Shown here piece after piece: positions 45,988 through 57,113 of a stretch of DNA of 64,000 bases. Every line of letters begins with the position of its first letter. Within the stretch, counting starts at the first letter, position 1. Source of the DNA: Lolium rigidum (Eukaryota > Streptophyta > Magnoliopsida > Poales > Poaceae). Below the pieces are notes generated by a model. The model made no database searches, was not told the origin of the DNA, and saw only the letters and a list, made by a program, of their open reading frames with translations. The DNA lies in contig NW_025899905.1 in the NCBI RefSeq assembly GCF_022539505.1, forward strand, positions 1 to 64,000. The letters run 5' to 3'. Both the position numbers and the translations under genes were made by a program.

Positions 45988-48900
45988 GGGGGCATATGCT
46001 GTGAACTAGCCCCAACATATGTACTAGTGGACTAGGCAACCTGCTGATCGTCCGATTCTGTACCAAGGGTCTTGATTGAAGCGGAAGTATCAACCCTGTC
46101 AAATTTGCGAAAACGCCCCCGCTTGTTACCCTGTTTCTGAAATAATCATGCAACTTTTCTGAAAACCACCCATCTTTGTCTTCCTATCTCCCGATCCCTC
46201 AAAAAGGAACCCTGACTTATTCCTGTCATTGGCGTTGTCCACAATCCCTGTTAATCTTGATTCTAAAATTCTGATGGGTGCTCCATGCGGCTGGACAAAA
46301 GTACAAACGTACACATGAGATTATGTACCAGGTCATGTTCCGGATGAATTCGTGTGCAACTCAATGAAATATATGTGAGAATTTTATGAAACTCAATTAA
46401 AATCCAACAAAGATTCCTCAAACACCAAACCAGAACATAAAGAATTCTGGGCCACACGTATCAACACGCTGCAACATCATCTTACTTCACATTACATGCC
46501 TTGCAGTTGCAGATTACAAGAACATACAGACAAGCACACAATAATATGCTACATAAAAGTCCTGAAGGATGTAACAGTCACCGACACATACACGTTTATG
46601 TTTTTTTGGGACATTTCCGTGCGTCATGGAATCCCACTTCTTTGCATAGGCCACACTGGCGTGGGACTTTCAGGTTGGGATCTTTTTTCTTCTTTTTCCC
46701 TCCTCCGCTTTTTGCATCATCTCTATGTCCCCTTATTCTCGAGCATGTGCCTCTTGAACAAGTATCACTAGCTGTCAAGACGGCAACTTGAGTTGGAATG
46801 CTTGTCCCAATAAAAGTCTCTTGTTCTTCATGGCGAGTTGGTGGTACAGTTTGAAATTTCTGTAATAGAGATGACTGAAGGTTGCTCAAACCAGTGTTAA
46901 TAAAGTCAACTACTTCTTCAGATGCTCTAGCATCCCTTATGATTTCTTCCAGTATGTTTCGGACGATTGATATCTTCTTCCTTATCGCCCTTTCAGCAGA
47001 GCCAGTGGCATTTTCTTCGAGTAGGTTTCCTTCTCCATCATACACAGCGTCTCTATGAAAAGAATAAGAAAAAAATGAGATCGAAGACTAAGAAATAATA
47101 CCAGGTGTATGGAAAAATACCTTTTGCACTTTTTCTCCCATCTTCTTAGAACATAAATGCTTGGCAACTCATTAATCTTTGAAGCCCTGAAGACACGTAT
47201 AATATGCCGACAAAGAATTCATTTAGACTCAAAAAGCTTACAGGAACATTTGGCAATCATGGTTGTGCTGTCAAAACGGACTTCCCTAACTCCCCAAGCA
47301 TCGCTAACCTCAAATACTTTTGTCCCATCCATAATTGTTGTGGTCTGGATATCACAATCCTCTCTGGCTGCATTCACCTGTTTCTGAAATAAAGCGAATA
47401 CCTCATGCGTGAATGTCTCACTACCTTGCCTTTCTATTTCCCATGTTGTGAGCAGAGTAGGTGTTGTGTGTATACTTGAGTTGTCGGCTATCAACTCTTC
47501 CTGCCTTTGACATTGCAAAGCCGTGTCAAACCGCAGCCAAAACTCAACGTAAGCCAACTTGCGGCCGACAAAACTCTTGAAAAAGGCATTTTCGCTCTCT
47601 GACCTCGAAGTGGTTCGAAGAATACCTGCCAAAGGAATGTCCATGAAATACGCTGGTATCCACGACTTTCGGAGATCAAACCGTTTAGCTAACCAAACAT
47701 TGCCCTCTAACTTGAAATCAGATATGAGAGCATGCCACCTCTCCTCAAATTTGGCAGGTGTTTCGATTGCCACACACACCTATTAAGCCTCTCCCAGAAT
47801 TTTTCATCACCTGCAATAGAAGGTTCCACCTTGTCACGAACTTTTTGAAGAATGTGCCACATGCACAACCTATGAATACTTTTTGGGAGAACGGCTCTAA
47901 TGGCACCCCCAATACGAGCACACTCATCTGTTATGATTAATCGCGGTGCTATCCCTCCCATGGCTCTTAGAAAGGCCTGAAACATCCAAGTGTACTCCTC
48001 AATTGTCTCATCAGCTAGAAATCCAGCGGCAAAGAAAACACTTTGCATGTGATGGTTGATGCCAGTAAAGGGTGCAAAAATCATGTCGTACTGGTTAGTA
48101 CTGTATGTAGAATCAAAGGACAGGACATCAGGAAAATGTTGGTAGTTTTTCCTGCTCGTGGCATCCGCCCAGAACAAGCGCACCATCTTACCATGTTCAT
48201 CGACTTCATATTCAAAGAAGAATGCAGCATTGAGTTTCTTCATCCTGCCAAGTTGGTCCACTAGCATTTGTGCATCGCAGTCCTTGATTTTATTTTTGAA
48301 GTCATTATAATAATTTTGAAAGTCTCTCTTTGTGCAGCCCACGCCATCAAACCCTCCACCACTAACATGGAGCAACCGATATGCTTTGCAAGGGCCTATG
48401 CTAGCTTTGTGGCAATCATATAATACTCTCTTTGCCTTTTCATTGACTTGTCGGTTTGATCTGATCAAGTGTTGCTTGCTAGGTGACACTAGTTCATGGT
48501 TGTGCTGCTCAATAAATGAGACTATCTTATATTTTCCATCAGAATCTCGTTTGACGTACATCTGAGCATCACATCCACACCTAGTCAATTTGATGACCTT
48601 ACGTTTTTTGTTGTGAGGGCTAGCAGTAACCGTACCTTTGCTTGACCGGTAACCTTCCCTTGCGCATTTGAAGCGCTTCCACTGAAGTACTTCCTTCACT
48701 ATCAATTGTTGCGCACGGCGGACAGAAAATCCAACATGGTGAGCATATTGCTTGTAAAACTTCTCCGCGGACGAAATCTCTTCAAACAACATTCCTATTT
48801 TTGGCTTCATTTCCTCAGTACATTCAGGGATAAACAAAAAAAACCCTCCAGGAAACCCAAAACCATCATAGTTAGTATCCAGACCTCCCAACATCAATAC

Positions 48901-49999
48901 TCGAAATTGAAATTTCAATAAAAACTGAAAATGAATGTTGTGAAAATCATAGAACTATTTATGAAGAACAAAGAACAATTTGCGCCAAGTGATTGTTGCT
49001 TTGTGAAGAAGAGAGAAGCTTTGCAGTATACTCTTTAGAAAAAAAACTATCAAAGAAAGGAATACTCACATCTCGAGAGAAGGTTTTCCTCTTTTTGGGT
49101 GTGCTAGAAGTGTCAATATTCAGCATTGGGGAGTTGATCTCAGCAACAGAGTTTGCATCGCTCAAATAATCTGGCATTACCAAACTATTAACTGATTCCA
49201 TTGCTACAAGAAAAATTTGAAGAAGCTCAATCACTAATACATTCTAAAAAAACATGACACTAAATTAAATCGCAAAGGTAACAAGTAAACTGTAGAAAAC
49301 AAGTGCACTATCAAATTATCCGCATCAGGAAAATGCAAGTGCAATAGCTGCAGTTTCCAACACGTATCTGATATTTTAGCTCTACTAATTTGCACCTAAT
49401 CTCTTACCTGGTAAAGCTGGTACGTTTGGTTTACTCGTAGGAACAGAGGCAGCAGCTGACGGTGGTGGGCAGCTACTGCCTTCCATTCACTGGTCCTTGA
49501 ATGTCGCCGGAATGAGAGCACATCAAGTGATTCCCCCGAGCTGTACTTTCACGACCGCGCCACCGTGCCACCGAGGACGGCTTGGCCACGATCTGCACCT
49601 TCCATGAGCGCCACGGTCAGCTAGCAGCAGACAATCGAGGGCACGAAGGCGACCACCTGCAGCCCTCGGAAGGGCGCCACTGATGACAGCTCGGCCTTGA
49701 TCTGTAGGGATATGGGTTCGGATGTTCGGCGGCGGCGGCGGCGGCGCGGCTGCCGTTGGGGACTTGAGCGGTGGAGCTTATTAGGATTAGGGCTGCCGCC
49801 TCCTAGAAGGGACAGGAGATTGAGATCGAGTGCGTGCGTGACCTGTTGCAGTTTTCCAGAAATTTACAAGGGCCTTCGTCTAAAATTTACATGTGGGTAG
49901 AACTTGCCGATCAGGAGACTGTATATTTTACATCCGATGGTCCAGGTTGCTTAGTCCACTAGTACACCTGTTGGGCCTAGTTCACAGCATATGCCCCCA
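45988..49999 (-). mobile_element. Inner FAR1-type MULE (4,012 bp) nested in the outer MULE
   Basis: Inverted ends are GGGGGCATATGCTGTGAAC on the left and the matching inverse on the right, extending about 70 bp with few differences. The perfect 9-bp TSD is TCAATGTAC (45979-45987 and 50000-50008). It encodes a FAR1/MULE transposase on the minus strand, now broken. Confidence 0.93.
46596..49201 (-). pseudogene. MULE transposase (FAR1 DNA-binding, MULE DDE, SWIM, CCHC)
   Basis: Exon 1 starts MESVNSLVMPDYL at 49201 and ends at a GTGAGT donor near 49072. The main exon has a FAR1-type domain (FYKQYAHHVGFSVRRAQQ, then CDAQMYVKRD and HNHELVSP) and the MULE transposase core (FDSTYSTNQYDMIFAPFTG, LIITDECARIGGAIR, HRLCMWHIL). 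It continues to the SWIM finger (AKCSCKLFESK, then ILCRHIIRVFR). An intron (about 47122-47055) precedes a last exon with a Lys-rich tract and a CCHC knuckle (CGLCKEVGFHDARKC), ending at 46596. One frameshift near 47770 and an in-frame TGA near 47218 inactivate it. The layout matches domesticated FAR1/FRS genes and their MULE relatives; intact TIRs and TSDs show it is a transposon. Confidence 0.9.
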
Positions 50000-50402
50000 T
50001 CAATGTACCTATGTTTTGATAAAAAAAACGAGGATATACAGTTGTATGTAGCGAGCTAGCTACGTCGTTTTGTACTTGATTCTGCGAGAGTTAATTAGCT
50101 ACATGCGGCAGTACACGTACTTTGGGCGGAAAATCACGCGTACTCGCGCGGGAGAATGCCCAGCTAGCGCGTACTCGCGTCGGAGGATGAGCGGCTAGCT
50201 ACCGCGTACTTGCGCGCGGACGCGCGCGTACTCGCGCGGCGCGGGACGGTACTCGCGGCGGAGCGCGTGGCGCGGGACGGGATTCGCGTGGGACGGACAC
50301 GCGTCAGCTTCTCGTACGATTCACGGACGCAAGTTTCCCTTCGCGGAGATCGGTCTTTTTCTAGTGGTACCCCAACTATTGTACTTGTTAGCTAAATGTT
50401 AG

Positions 50403-51067
50403 CAGGCCCGACGCTGAGCCGGTGCATCCGGTGCGGTGGCACTGGGCCTCCGATCGGCAGGGGCCCCTCAGGTACGTACAGGTAACATGGGTAGCTAGCC
50501 TCGTTTGGAAAAAAAAGAAAAGAATTAGCCTTTTTGCCTGCCCATGTACACAAACGCAGCTAAACTTCATCGTGAATCGTGAAAGAAATAAAGGAACAAC
50601 TGCATTGACTTCTTCCCTCGGCCATCACCTCCTCTTTATTTTTCGTCACCCAGCCCCAATGACCAACGACGAGTAGAAAATGGGGCGGCTCTCAAACGTC
50701 CAAATTTCTGGCTATTTTGGAGGAGTTAATGTAGGAGGAGATCACGATTGATTCCTAAGAAACCCGTCCAAGATTTGATCCTCTTCTGTAGTATTCTTCT
50801 AAATTAGTCTGTTCTTGTTCATCCGATTCAATTTGATTTGTTCCCAGTTTTCGTTCTCTATTTTCCAATCGTCAAAAGGTTGAAGAAAGGGGCAAAGGAA
50901 ATTGGCATCCGCACACAGCAGGGCATGCAGTGCTGAGGGCAGGGGCCGGCGGCCGGCGCGGTGGCAGGGATGCGGTCAGCAGCAAGGGGCCAGCACGGTG
51001 GTAGGGCAAGCCGGCGAGCCTTTTCTTTGTCTTGCACCGGGACCCTAAGATGTTAGGGCCGGCCCTG
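50403..51067. mobile_element. hAT-type element (665 bp)
   Basis: Ends CAGGCCCGACGCTG and, inverted on the right, CAGGGCCGGCCCTAAC. It is flanked by the perfect 8-bp duplication AATGTTAG (50395-50402 and 51068-51075). There is no transposase; the interior is AT-rich on the left and GC-rich on the right. It lies only 22 bp from the outer MULE TSD. Confidence 0.88.
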
Positions 51068-51075
51068 AATGTTAG

Positions 51076-51275
51076 CTATAGATGACATGTCATTTTGCTT
51101 ATACCCAACAACCGCCTATACTATTGAAGTTGCCCTTAGCATTATATTTTTTGGTAATGTGGAACCAATAATTTTACTAGAGCTAACAAACAGGTCGTAA
51201 TCAAGGTCGTGTGTCAAAGCTGTTTAAACCTATTTTTCAACAAAAATCATATATTAAAATAAATTTTGACCCTCA
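51076..51275. other. 3' flank of the gene fragment, copy 1
   Basis: Non-coding. TTTTACTAGAGC followed by GGTCGTAATCAAGG (about 51172-51205) matches 61981-62012, the same flank in copy 2 of the gene fragment. Confidence 0.5.
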
Positions 51276-51734
51276 TTAGACCTTCTTCCACTTGGGCGTC
51301 TGGCCGCAGATGGACGTGACCCGGAACGCGCACATGTGGTAGTCGATGTTACATGTAGAGGTTTTACTACGATGATCATCTTTATTGTGAGGGTCAAGGT
51401 AGAGCCCGACCCACGCGCCGAGGTCGGGGTCGTAGCACGCAGGGCCCCTAAATGGCAACATCTAGTCGCCATGCCGCGTCCACTTGCCGCTCTCCGAGAA
51501 GATATCTAGTGCTCCAACCCCTTTGGATGCTACCAGTTTCCCCAGCGATCCAGACCTTCCAATCTGAATCAAGGGACAGGATCAAATCTTTCTCCTCTTC
51601 CTCCTCTTTCCGTCAGCCACCATGCTTCATTTGCAAATCAGCCCCTTTATTCTTTTGAATTGTGGCACATGATCCTTCCTTTCTGGACTCTCCTCGCTCA
51701 AGGTTTCAGCTCGCTCCCAAATAGCCAAAGCTTA

Positions 51735-54245
51735 GAGCATCTCCAGTCGCGTCCCCCAAACCGTCCCCCAAAGCGATTTGGGGCGCGCCGGACAAAAAAA
51801 GCGTTCCAGCCGCGTCCCCCAAAGCCCTTTTTTGTCCGGCGCGCCCCGATACGGTGTCCGGCGCCCCGAGCCCGTCCCCGTCCCACGAGGGACGCACCGG
51901 GGACGCCGGACACAACGAAAGCGAGGCCAACCGACGCGGGCCCGACCCGTCGCCGGCACAGGGAAAATTCGTCTCACACTCCCGCCAAATCCCGCCGCTC
52001 CCGCCAAATCGCGCCTATACCGCCGCGCACGGGCCTCCCAAAACATATCCCGCCGCCGATTCATTTCTCCTCTCCCGCCGATTTCTTTCTCCCTCCCGCC
52101 GTGCACCCGCCGCCGCCGCTACCCTCTCCCCATTCCATGGCGCCGCCGACAGCCCCCAAAAAGAAGGCGAAGAAAGCGGCCAAGAAGCCGCCGGGCAATG
52201 CGACGATAGGGGCGAAAGCGCCGTTCGCGAAGCCGCGGAAGGCGCCGGCTGCGAAGAAGAAGCCCGAAGGCATGACCGAAGATGAATGGCAGCAAGATTG
52301 CCCGCGCCGGAAGCTATCGACGGCGGAGCGGAAAGGACGGAGGGCGGCGGAGCCGGAGAAGAAGGCTCGGCGGCGCGCCGGCACTCGCCGCATAATCGCC
52401 GGGTGTATCGCCGCCACCAACGCGATCCCATATAGTACGAACGTGCCGGTGTACGTTCCGGGAGTCTTCTCTCCGTCGCAAGCCGCCTTCTACAACGACG
52501 GCCCCTCCGCCACTCCCGGGTGCGTGACGCCTAACTTGTCGCCGCACTACCGAGATGCGCCGCCGCACGGCGGCTTCAACCCCAACAACCTCTACTCCCC
52601 GGCGTACGAGCAACGCGAGCCGGGACCCGGTCCGGACGGCGGCCCTTTCACCGGCCGCAGGGGTCCGCTCGAATACGACGGCGCCGGTGCCGAGGAGGAC
52701 GACGGGGTTGAGGAGGAGGACGACGAGGAAGAGGACGGGGTGGAGGACGACGAGGAGGACGACGTTGAGGACGAAGAGGGCGGCGAGGAAGAGGGCGGCG
52801 AGGAAGAGGACGACGAGGGTGCCGGTGACGATGATCTCGTGGAGGTAGACGCGGACGGCGTGAGGACGAAGAAGAAGAAGAAGAAGAAGAAGAAGAAGAA
52901 GGCGTCGGGCACACGAGGCCCGAAGTGGACGGTTCTGGAAGATCTTTGTCTCTGCGAGTCGTGGGCGACGGTGAGCCATGACTCCATCATCGGCGCCAAC
53001 CAAAAAGGCGGGAAGTATTGGGCGAGGATCAAGGCCGAGTTCGATGAGCGCAAGCCGATCAACAGCCGACTACCGGAAAGTGCCAATGAAGAGGAGCCGA
53101 AGGCAATGTCGACGCGATGGGCCATCATCCGGGCGTCGGTGAACTCCTTCCATGGGTACCATCACGACTTAGAGACCGAGGCGACAGCGGCGCCGACGTC
53201 GGCCAACCGGTACGACTGTTTCTTCCATAATCCGTAGCGCCCACATTGTGTTCGATGAAATGACTCGCTTTCTTTGGTTAGTTTGATCGGGCTATGGAAT
53301 TGTACGCCAAGTACTCGGATGGTCACGGGCCGTTCGCGCCGACGCATTGCTATGGCAAGCTCAAAGTGAATGAGAAATGGAAGTTGACGCGCCCGTCGTT
53401 GTCCAAGGGGAAGGACGCCATTGATCCGGACGCGTCGGCCGGCAACGTCGGCGAGGCGTCCCATCGGCAACAAGGCTGCCAAGGACGCCTTGGCCGACGC
53501 TGCGTCGTCCGAGAAGACGCAGCGTCGATCACGAAATGCCTCGCCGACGTCTCCTCGACCTTTATCTCCCGCGACAAGAAGGCCGACCAAAGGTGGGCCG
53601 AGCTGCTCAAGAGGCAAGAGGAGAAGGCCGGAGCTCAAGAAACGCGAGGACGACATGTCCCTCGCCGAGAACGTCGACGGAGGGAATGTCTCCCCGGACG
53701 CGAGCGGCGCACAACTTCTTCAAAGGCCGGATCCTCGACGACATCGAAGCCAAAATGGCGGCGGCGGACGCGGCGGCCCCGGCAGCGGCATCGGCATCGG
53801 CGGCAGCGGCAGCAAGCAGCAAGAGCAGGCCGACGCGTCTTCTACTCGCTACACCTGCGTCGGCCTCCGCGTCGGCGACGGAGCGAGACGCACCATGCAC
53901 GAGAACGAGCGGATCGCGACGAGGTCGTCGTGCTCGACGGGCCTGCGTCGACTCGGGACACGACGCCGTCGACCAACCCCTTCTTCTAATTTGCATGCAC
54001 CACCGGTCCGTAATATGATCGCGCGCCCAAGTACTTTGATCGATCGCCGCTACTTCGATCGCGACGAACCGGCGGGAACGATCTCTTTTGAATGCATCTA
54101 TTTGAATTTCTGATTGGGGGCGGCGTTTGGGGGACGCGGCTGGGGAGCGACGTCCCCCAAACGCGGCACGAACAAAACACGTCCCCCAAACGCTCAATCC
54201 GGCGCGCTTTGGGGGACGGTTTGGGGGACGCGACTGGAGATGCTC
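51735..54245 (+). mobile_element. PIF/Harbinger element 1 (2,511 bp) with ORF1
   Basis: Ends GAGCATCTCCAGTCGCG and, inverted, CGCGACTGGAGATGCTC, flanked by TTA (51732-51734 and 54246-54248), the 3-bp duplication of this superfamily. GTCCCCCAAA blocks follow inside both ends. It encodes the Myb/SANT-type ORF1 but no DDE transposase, so it would need a transposase in trans. Confidence 0.92.
52137..53990 (+). pseudogene. Harbinger ORF1: Myb/SANT-like (NAM-associated type) protein
   Basis: The first ATG that gives family-like sequence is at 52137 (MAPPTAPKKKAKKAAKK). The protein has a basic start, a Pro/Asn/Gly-rich middle, an Asp/Glu run of about 60 residues (52690-52850) and a run of Lys from a GAAGAA repeat (52868-52902). 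A Myb/SANT-like DNA-binding domain follows (GPKWTVLEDLCLCESWATV to MSTRWAIIRASVNSF), reading to a stop at 53237. A GT near 53236 and TTGGTTAG at 53282 may mark an intron; the next exon has FDRAMELYAKYSDGHGPF. After about 53430 the C-terminal domain (ITKCLADVSSTF, RWAELLKRQEEK, RTRAAHNFFKGRIL) is spread over three frames. ORF1 partners the transposase in DNA binding in known Harbinger elements. Confidence 0.75.
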
Positions 54246-55023
54246 TTAGACCACAAATTATAGGGTAGTTGACAGTATAAACTTCCAGACAAGATTTTTT
54301 TTCTGTATTGTTCTCTGAAGATTGATTCAGTTAATAAAGCACGTACTGAGATCAGCCGATACATCAGAAAAGTCTAGCAATTAAAAACTTGAAGAGAAAG
54401 AATGTAAATAAGAAGATATGCAGATATGAAGGTACAATCGGGCTCGCGAGCAGAACTATGGTACAGAATATTGACAAAGGAGCAAAAATAGTCGAACAGA
54501 TACTTGTGAGGTCATCAGTGGTGGCGCCGGGCGACGGTGCCGGACTCGCAAGCTGCATCTGCTATTCTTCATTGGTGGTTGGCTGGTTGCCGAACAACTC
54601 CTTGGCAGCGGTGGCTGTTGGCCCAGCTCTGTGGCGGCGGATCGAGCGCGGCCGCGTCGTTCTTCCCTAATCAACACGAGATTTGGGGGCAGTTGACTTT
54701 GAGCGTCTGTCCGCGGGTCTGCTTTGCATAAAAGATCAAAACAATAGGTGTATCTTGTAAATGTTACGGAAGGAGACTAGTCGCAGTTGTCTTGGCCGTC
54801 CGATTTAATCTAACGATAGTGCTGTCACGGGAATCCGTAGCATCCAAATGTGTCGGAGCAGTAGATATCTTCTCGCCGCTCTCCGTGCCATAGGAGAAGG
54901 TGCCCCGCGACAATTTCCACTCGCTCAAGGCGGAGACCACGATGCTGCGCCCACACGGGTGGACAGCGTGGGTGGTGACGCTCCCAGGGTAGAAAGGGAG
55001 CCCGATCGAGATGGGAGGTGTTA

Positions 55024-57110
55024 GAGCATCTCCAGTCGCATCCCCCAAACGACGTCCGGCAATAGCGCCGAATTTTCGTTTGGGGGACGTCCGGACGAAA
55101 TTTTTGTTTGGAGGAGGTCCATTTCCTAGCCACATCCCCCAAACGCGACCTCCAAACAAAAAGTAAGTGTAAAAATCGTGTCCGGCGTCCCCGATGGAGA
55201 CTCTATACACAGGGGATGGGCTAGGGACGCCGGACAATATTTGAGGGACGTCCGGAGCGAAGCGGCCTTTGGGGCATGCGACTGGGATGATTTTTTAGCC
55301 GGCGTCCCCCAAATCCCTTTGGGGGACGCTTTGGGGGACGCGGCTGGAGATGAGCATCTCCAGCTGCGTCCCCAAAACCGTCCCCCAAACCGCGCCGGAT
55401 TGAGCGTTTGGGGGACGTGTTTCGTTCGTGCCGCGTTTGGGGGACGTCGCTCCCCAGTCGCGTCCCCCAAACAAAATTTCGCAAATTTTAAACTTAACTA
55501 GATTCGATTAGATTCGTCCAAACTTACATAGATTCGAACGAAATTTGACTAACTTTAAACTAAACCTAATCTAGAACCACTTGCGGCGGCCGGAGGCGTC
55601 GTAATACTGCTCGGAAGTTGTACATGTCGTCGGTGACGACCTCCCGCTTGACGCGCTCGTCGACGGGCTCGTCCTTCACCAAGCCGCTTGGTCCCGCCTC
55701 GCCGTCGTCGGTGAGGTCCACCGGCCGGCTTGCCGGGATCCGCGGATGGACATGGCGATCGCCGCGTCCAGAGTCGCCCCTCCGAGCGTCCTTGTCATTC
55801 ATGGACGCCAAGAACGCCGCCCGCAACCCCGGGCGGTCCTCGGGGTCGTCGCTGCCGGCGATGAGCCGCCGCTGCCGCTCGTACTCCGCCGGCCAGCCGC
55901 CGCGCGCGACGCTTCCTCCGGCTCCTCCTTCACCTCCGGCTTCGGGATGAGGAGGGTGCCGCCGCGCCTCCCTTGCTGCCGCCGGCTGCCGCTGCCGCCA
56001 CGCCTCGTGTTGACGGGCATCGCCGGCTCCTCCTTCACCTCCCGTTTGGGAACGGTGTACGGCGCCGACCGGTAAGACGAGGACGGCGTCGATCGCGCCG
56101 GTCCCGAGGAAGAAGAGTGCGAGGAGGACGAGTACGTCGTCCTCCTCGCTGCCATTGAGGAGACGGCGGCGGCGACGACGACATCCCCAGCCTTGGAGCG
56201 TCGTTGCGGATGCCGCGGATGACGTTGTCGAGGGTGCGCCCCGGAACGCCCCAGAACAGGGCGCGGCCGTCCTTGTTCCAGCTATTGGGGCCGCCGACGA
56301 GGTTGTCGGTGCTGTGCATCTCGATGTCGTACTTCGCCTTGAAGTACGTCGTCCACCGAGCGTCGTTGTTGTCGACCGCCCACGTCGGATCCAACCGCTC
56401 CTGGGCGGTGAGTTGAGCCCGACGAGCCTCGACGGCGTCCCACCATTGCTCCGTGCGCGGCTTCGGCGGCGGCGGAACGCCAATGCCGTTCCCGGCCATC
56501 TTCCAGCCGCCGCTGCTTGGCAGCCGCATGTTCGGCGGGACTGGATACCGGGCGTGGTACAGCGCCCACGCCTCCGCCACGGTGAGGCTGCTGCGCCGAA
56601 GCTGTTCGCCGCGGCGATCTTGCGGGAGGACGAGCTCGACATTTTTTGAGCGGCGAGGAGAAGATCTGGGAGGGGGGAGGCGGCGGCGACGAGAAGGATT
56701 ATGAGCGGCGAGAACTGCAGGGCGTCTTAAAACAGCGGCGGCAGCGGGTGGTTGCACACAATAACTCCGGCGCGGATGGCCACGCGGCCATGCACGACGG
56801 GACGCGTCCCTGCGTCGCCTGGGAAAACAGGGACGCCATTAACGTCGCTTGACCAAAGGTAGGCGACGGGGTTTTAGCCTTCCTATGCCGCTGACGGGTC
56901 GGGCCCGCGCCTCCTCACCTCGCTTTTCGTTGTGTCCGGCGTCCCCGGTGCGTCCCCTGTGGGACGGGGATGGGCTCGGGGCGCCGGACACCGTATCGGG
57001 CCGCGCCGGACAAAAAAGGGCTTTGGGGGACGCGGCTGGAACGCATTTTCTGTCCGGCGCGCCCCAAATCCCTTTGGGGGACGGTTTGGGGGACGCGGCT
57101 GGAGATGCTC
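55024..57110. mobile_element. Harbinger element 2, composite with an internal end-to-end junction (2,087 bp)
   Basis: The outer ends (GAGCATCTCCAGTCGC at 55024; GCGGCTGGAGATGCTC ending 57110) are bordered by TTA (55021-55023 and 57111-57113). Inside, at 55341-55365, an element end and an element start meet in a near-palindrome (CTGGAGATGAGCATCTCCAG) with no TTA between them. The unit is thus a 328-bp MITE-like segment (55024-55351) joined to a 1.76-kb segment (55352-57110) that carries the minus-strand ORF. Confidence 0.8.
55566..56642 (-). pseudogene. ORF of Harbinger element 2: uncharacterised protein with repeated VKEEP motifs
   Basis: A start at 56642 gives MSSSSSRKIAAANSFG; a frameshift near 56580 moves the reading to LTVAEAWALYHARYPVPPNM. 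The best part (about 56580-56170) contains GGWKMAGNGIGVPPPPKP, QWWDAVEARRAQL, ERLDPTWAVDNNDARWTTYF and GRALFWGVPGRTLDNVI, likely a globular domain. The rest, after another frame change, has basic Ser/Arg-rich sequence with EVKEEPAMP, EVKEEPEEA, LVKDEPVDE and VKREVV, each fitting the SUMO acceptor consensus (hydrophobic-Lys-x-Glu). The reading ends RRLRPPQVVLD at 55566. I do not recognise a named family. It may be a component of this Harbinger group or a captured gene. Confidence 0.5.
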
Positions 57111-57113
57111 TTA

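Larger units (their letters stand above)
45134..50371. mobile_element. Outer MULE (non-autonomous Mutator-like), carrying a nested MULE
   Basis: The 9-bp duplication CCAACTATT is at 45125-45133 and 50372-50380. Just inside are inverted repeats: CTCTAGAAAAAGGCCGACC on the left and, reversed on the right, CACTAGAAAAAGACCGATC. Removing the nested element (45988-49999) leaves about 1.2 kb, which contains a GTAC-rich minisatellite on the left arm and a CGCGTACTCGCG-rich right arm. No transposase of its own is seen. Confidence 0.85.
51496..54874. mobile_element. Third MULE, non-autonomous, inserted in the DUF1618-like gene and holding a Harbinger element
   Basis: Inverted ends: GAGAAGATATCTAGTGCTCC on the left and, reversed on the right, GAGAAGATATCTACTGCTCC, with similarity reaching about 45 bp (TTTGGATGCTAC in both). 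The flanking duplication is GCCGCTCTCC at 51486-51495 and 54875-54884 (9-10 bp). Without the Harbinger insertion (51735-54245) it is about 865 bp. No transposase is seen. The region 54249-54830 inside it has no recognised gene. Confidence 0.88.
51276..55020 (-). pseudogene. DUF1618/kelch-like host gene remnant, copy 1, split by a MULE
   Basis: On the minus strand the reading at 55020-54885 contains SVTTHAVHPCGRSIVVSALSEW and GTFSYGTESG. It is interrupted by the MULE at 54874-51496. After the duplicated target site it continues at 51485-51276 as GKWTRHGD, a stop in place of the expected Trp, then MLPFRGPACYDPDLGAWVGLYLD and a stop after TPKWKKV. The order HAVHP-GR, TFSY-T-SG, W-RHGD-MLPF-G, YDP-L-AWVGL is that of the large grass-specific DUF1618 family (recalled pattern; function unknown). 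The N-terminal part is cut at 55020 by a Harbinger element. It is a dead host gene, unlike its transposon neighbours. Confidence 0.6.

Noticed and set aside
45551..46035. Cys/Thr-rich ORFs resembling small secreted cysteine-rich proteins
   Set aside because: Translations of the GTAC minisatellite; the cysteines come from the repeated TGTAC/CTGTAC unit.
49697..49900. Arg-rich plus-strand ORF near the right end of the inner MULE
   Set aside because: GC-rich 5' region of the transposase gene read on the wrong strand; CGG-repeat driven.
51698..52106. Overlapping GC-rich ORFs near the left end of Harbinger element 1
   Set aside because: They read through the terminal inverted repeat and the leader of ORF1 in other frames; no family-like sequence.
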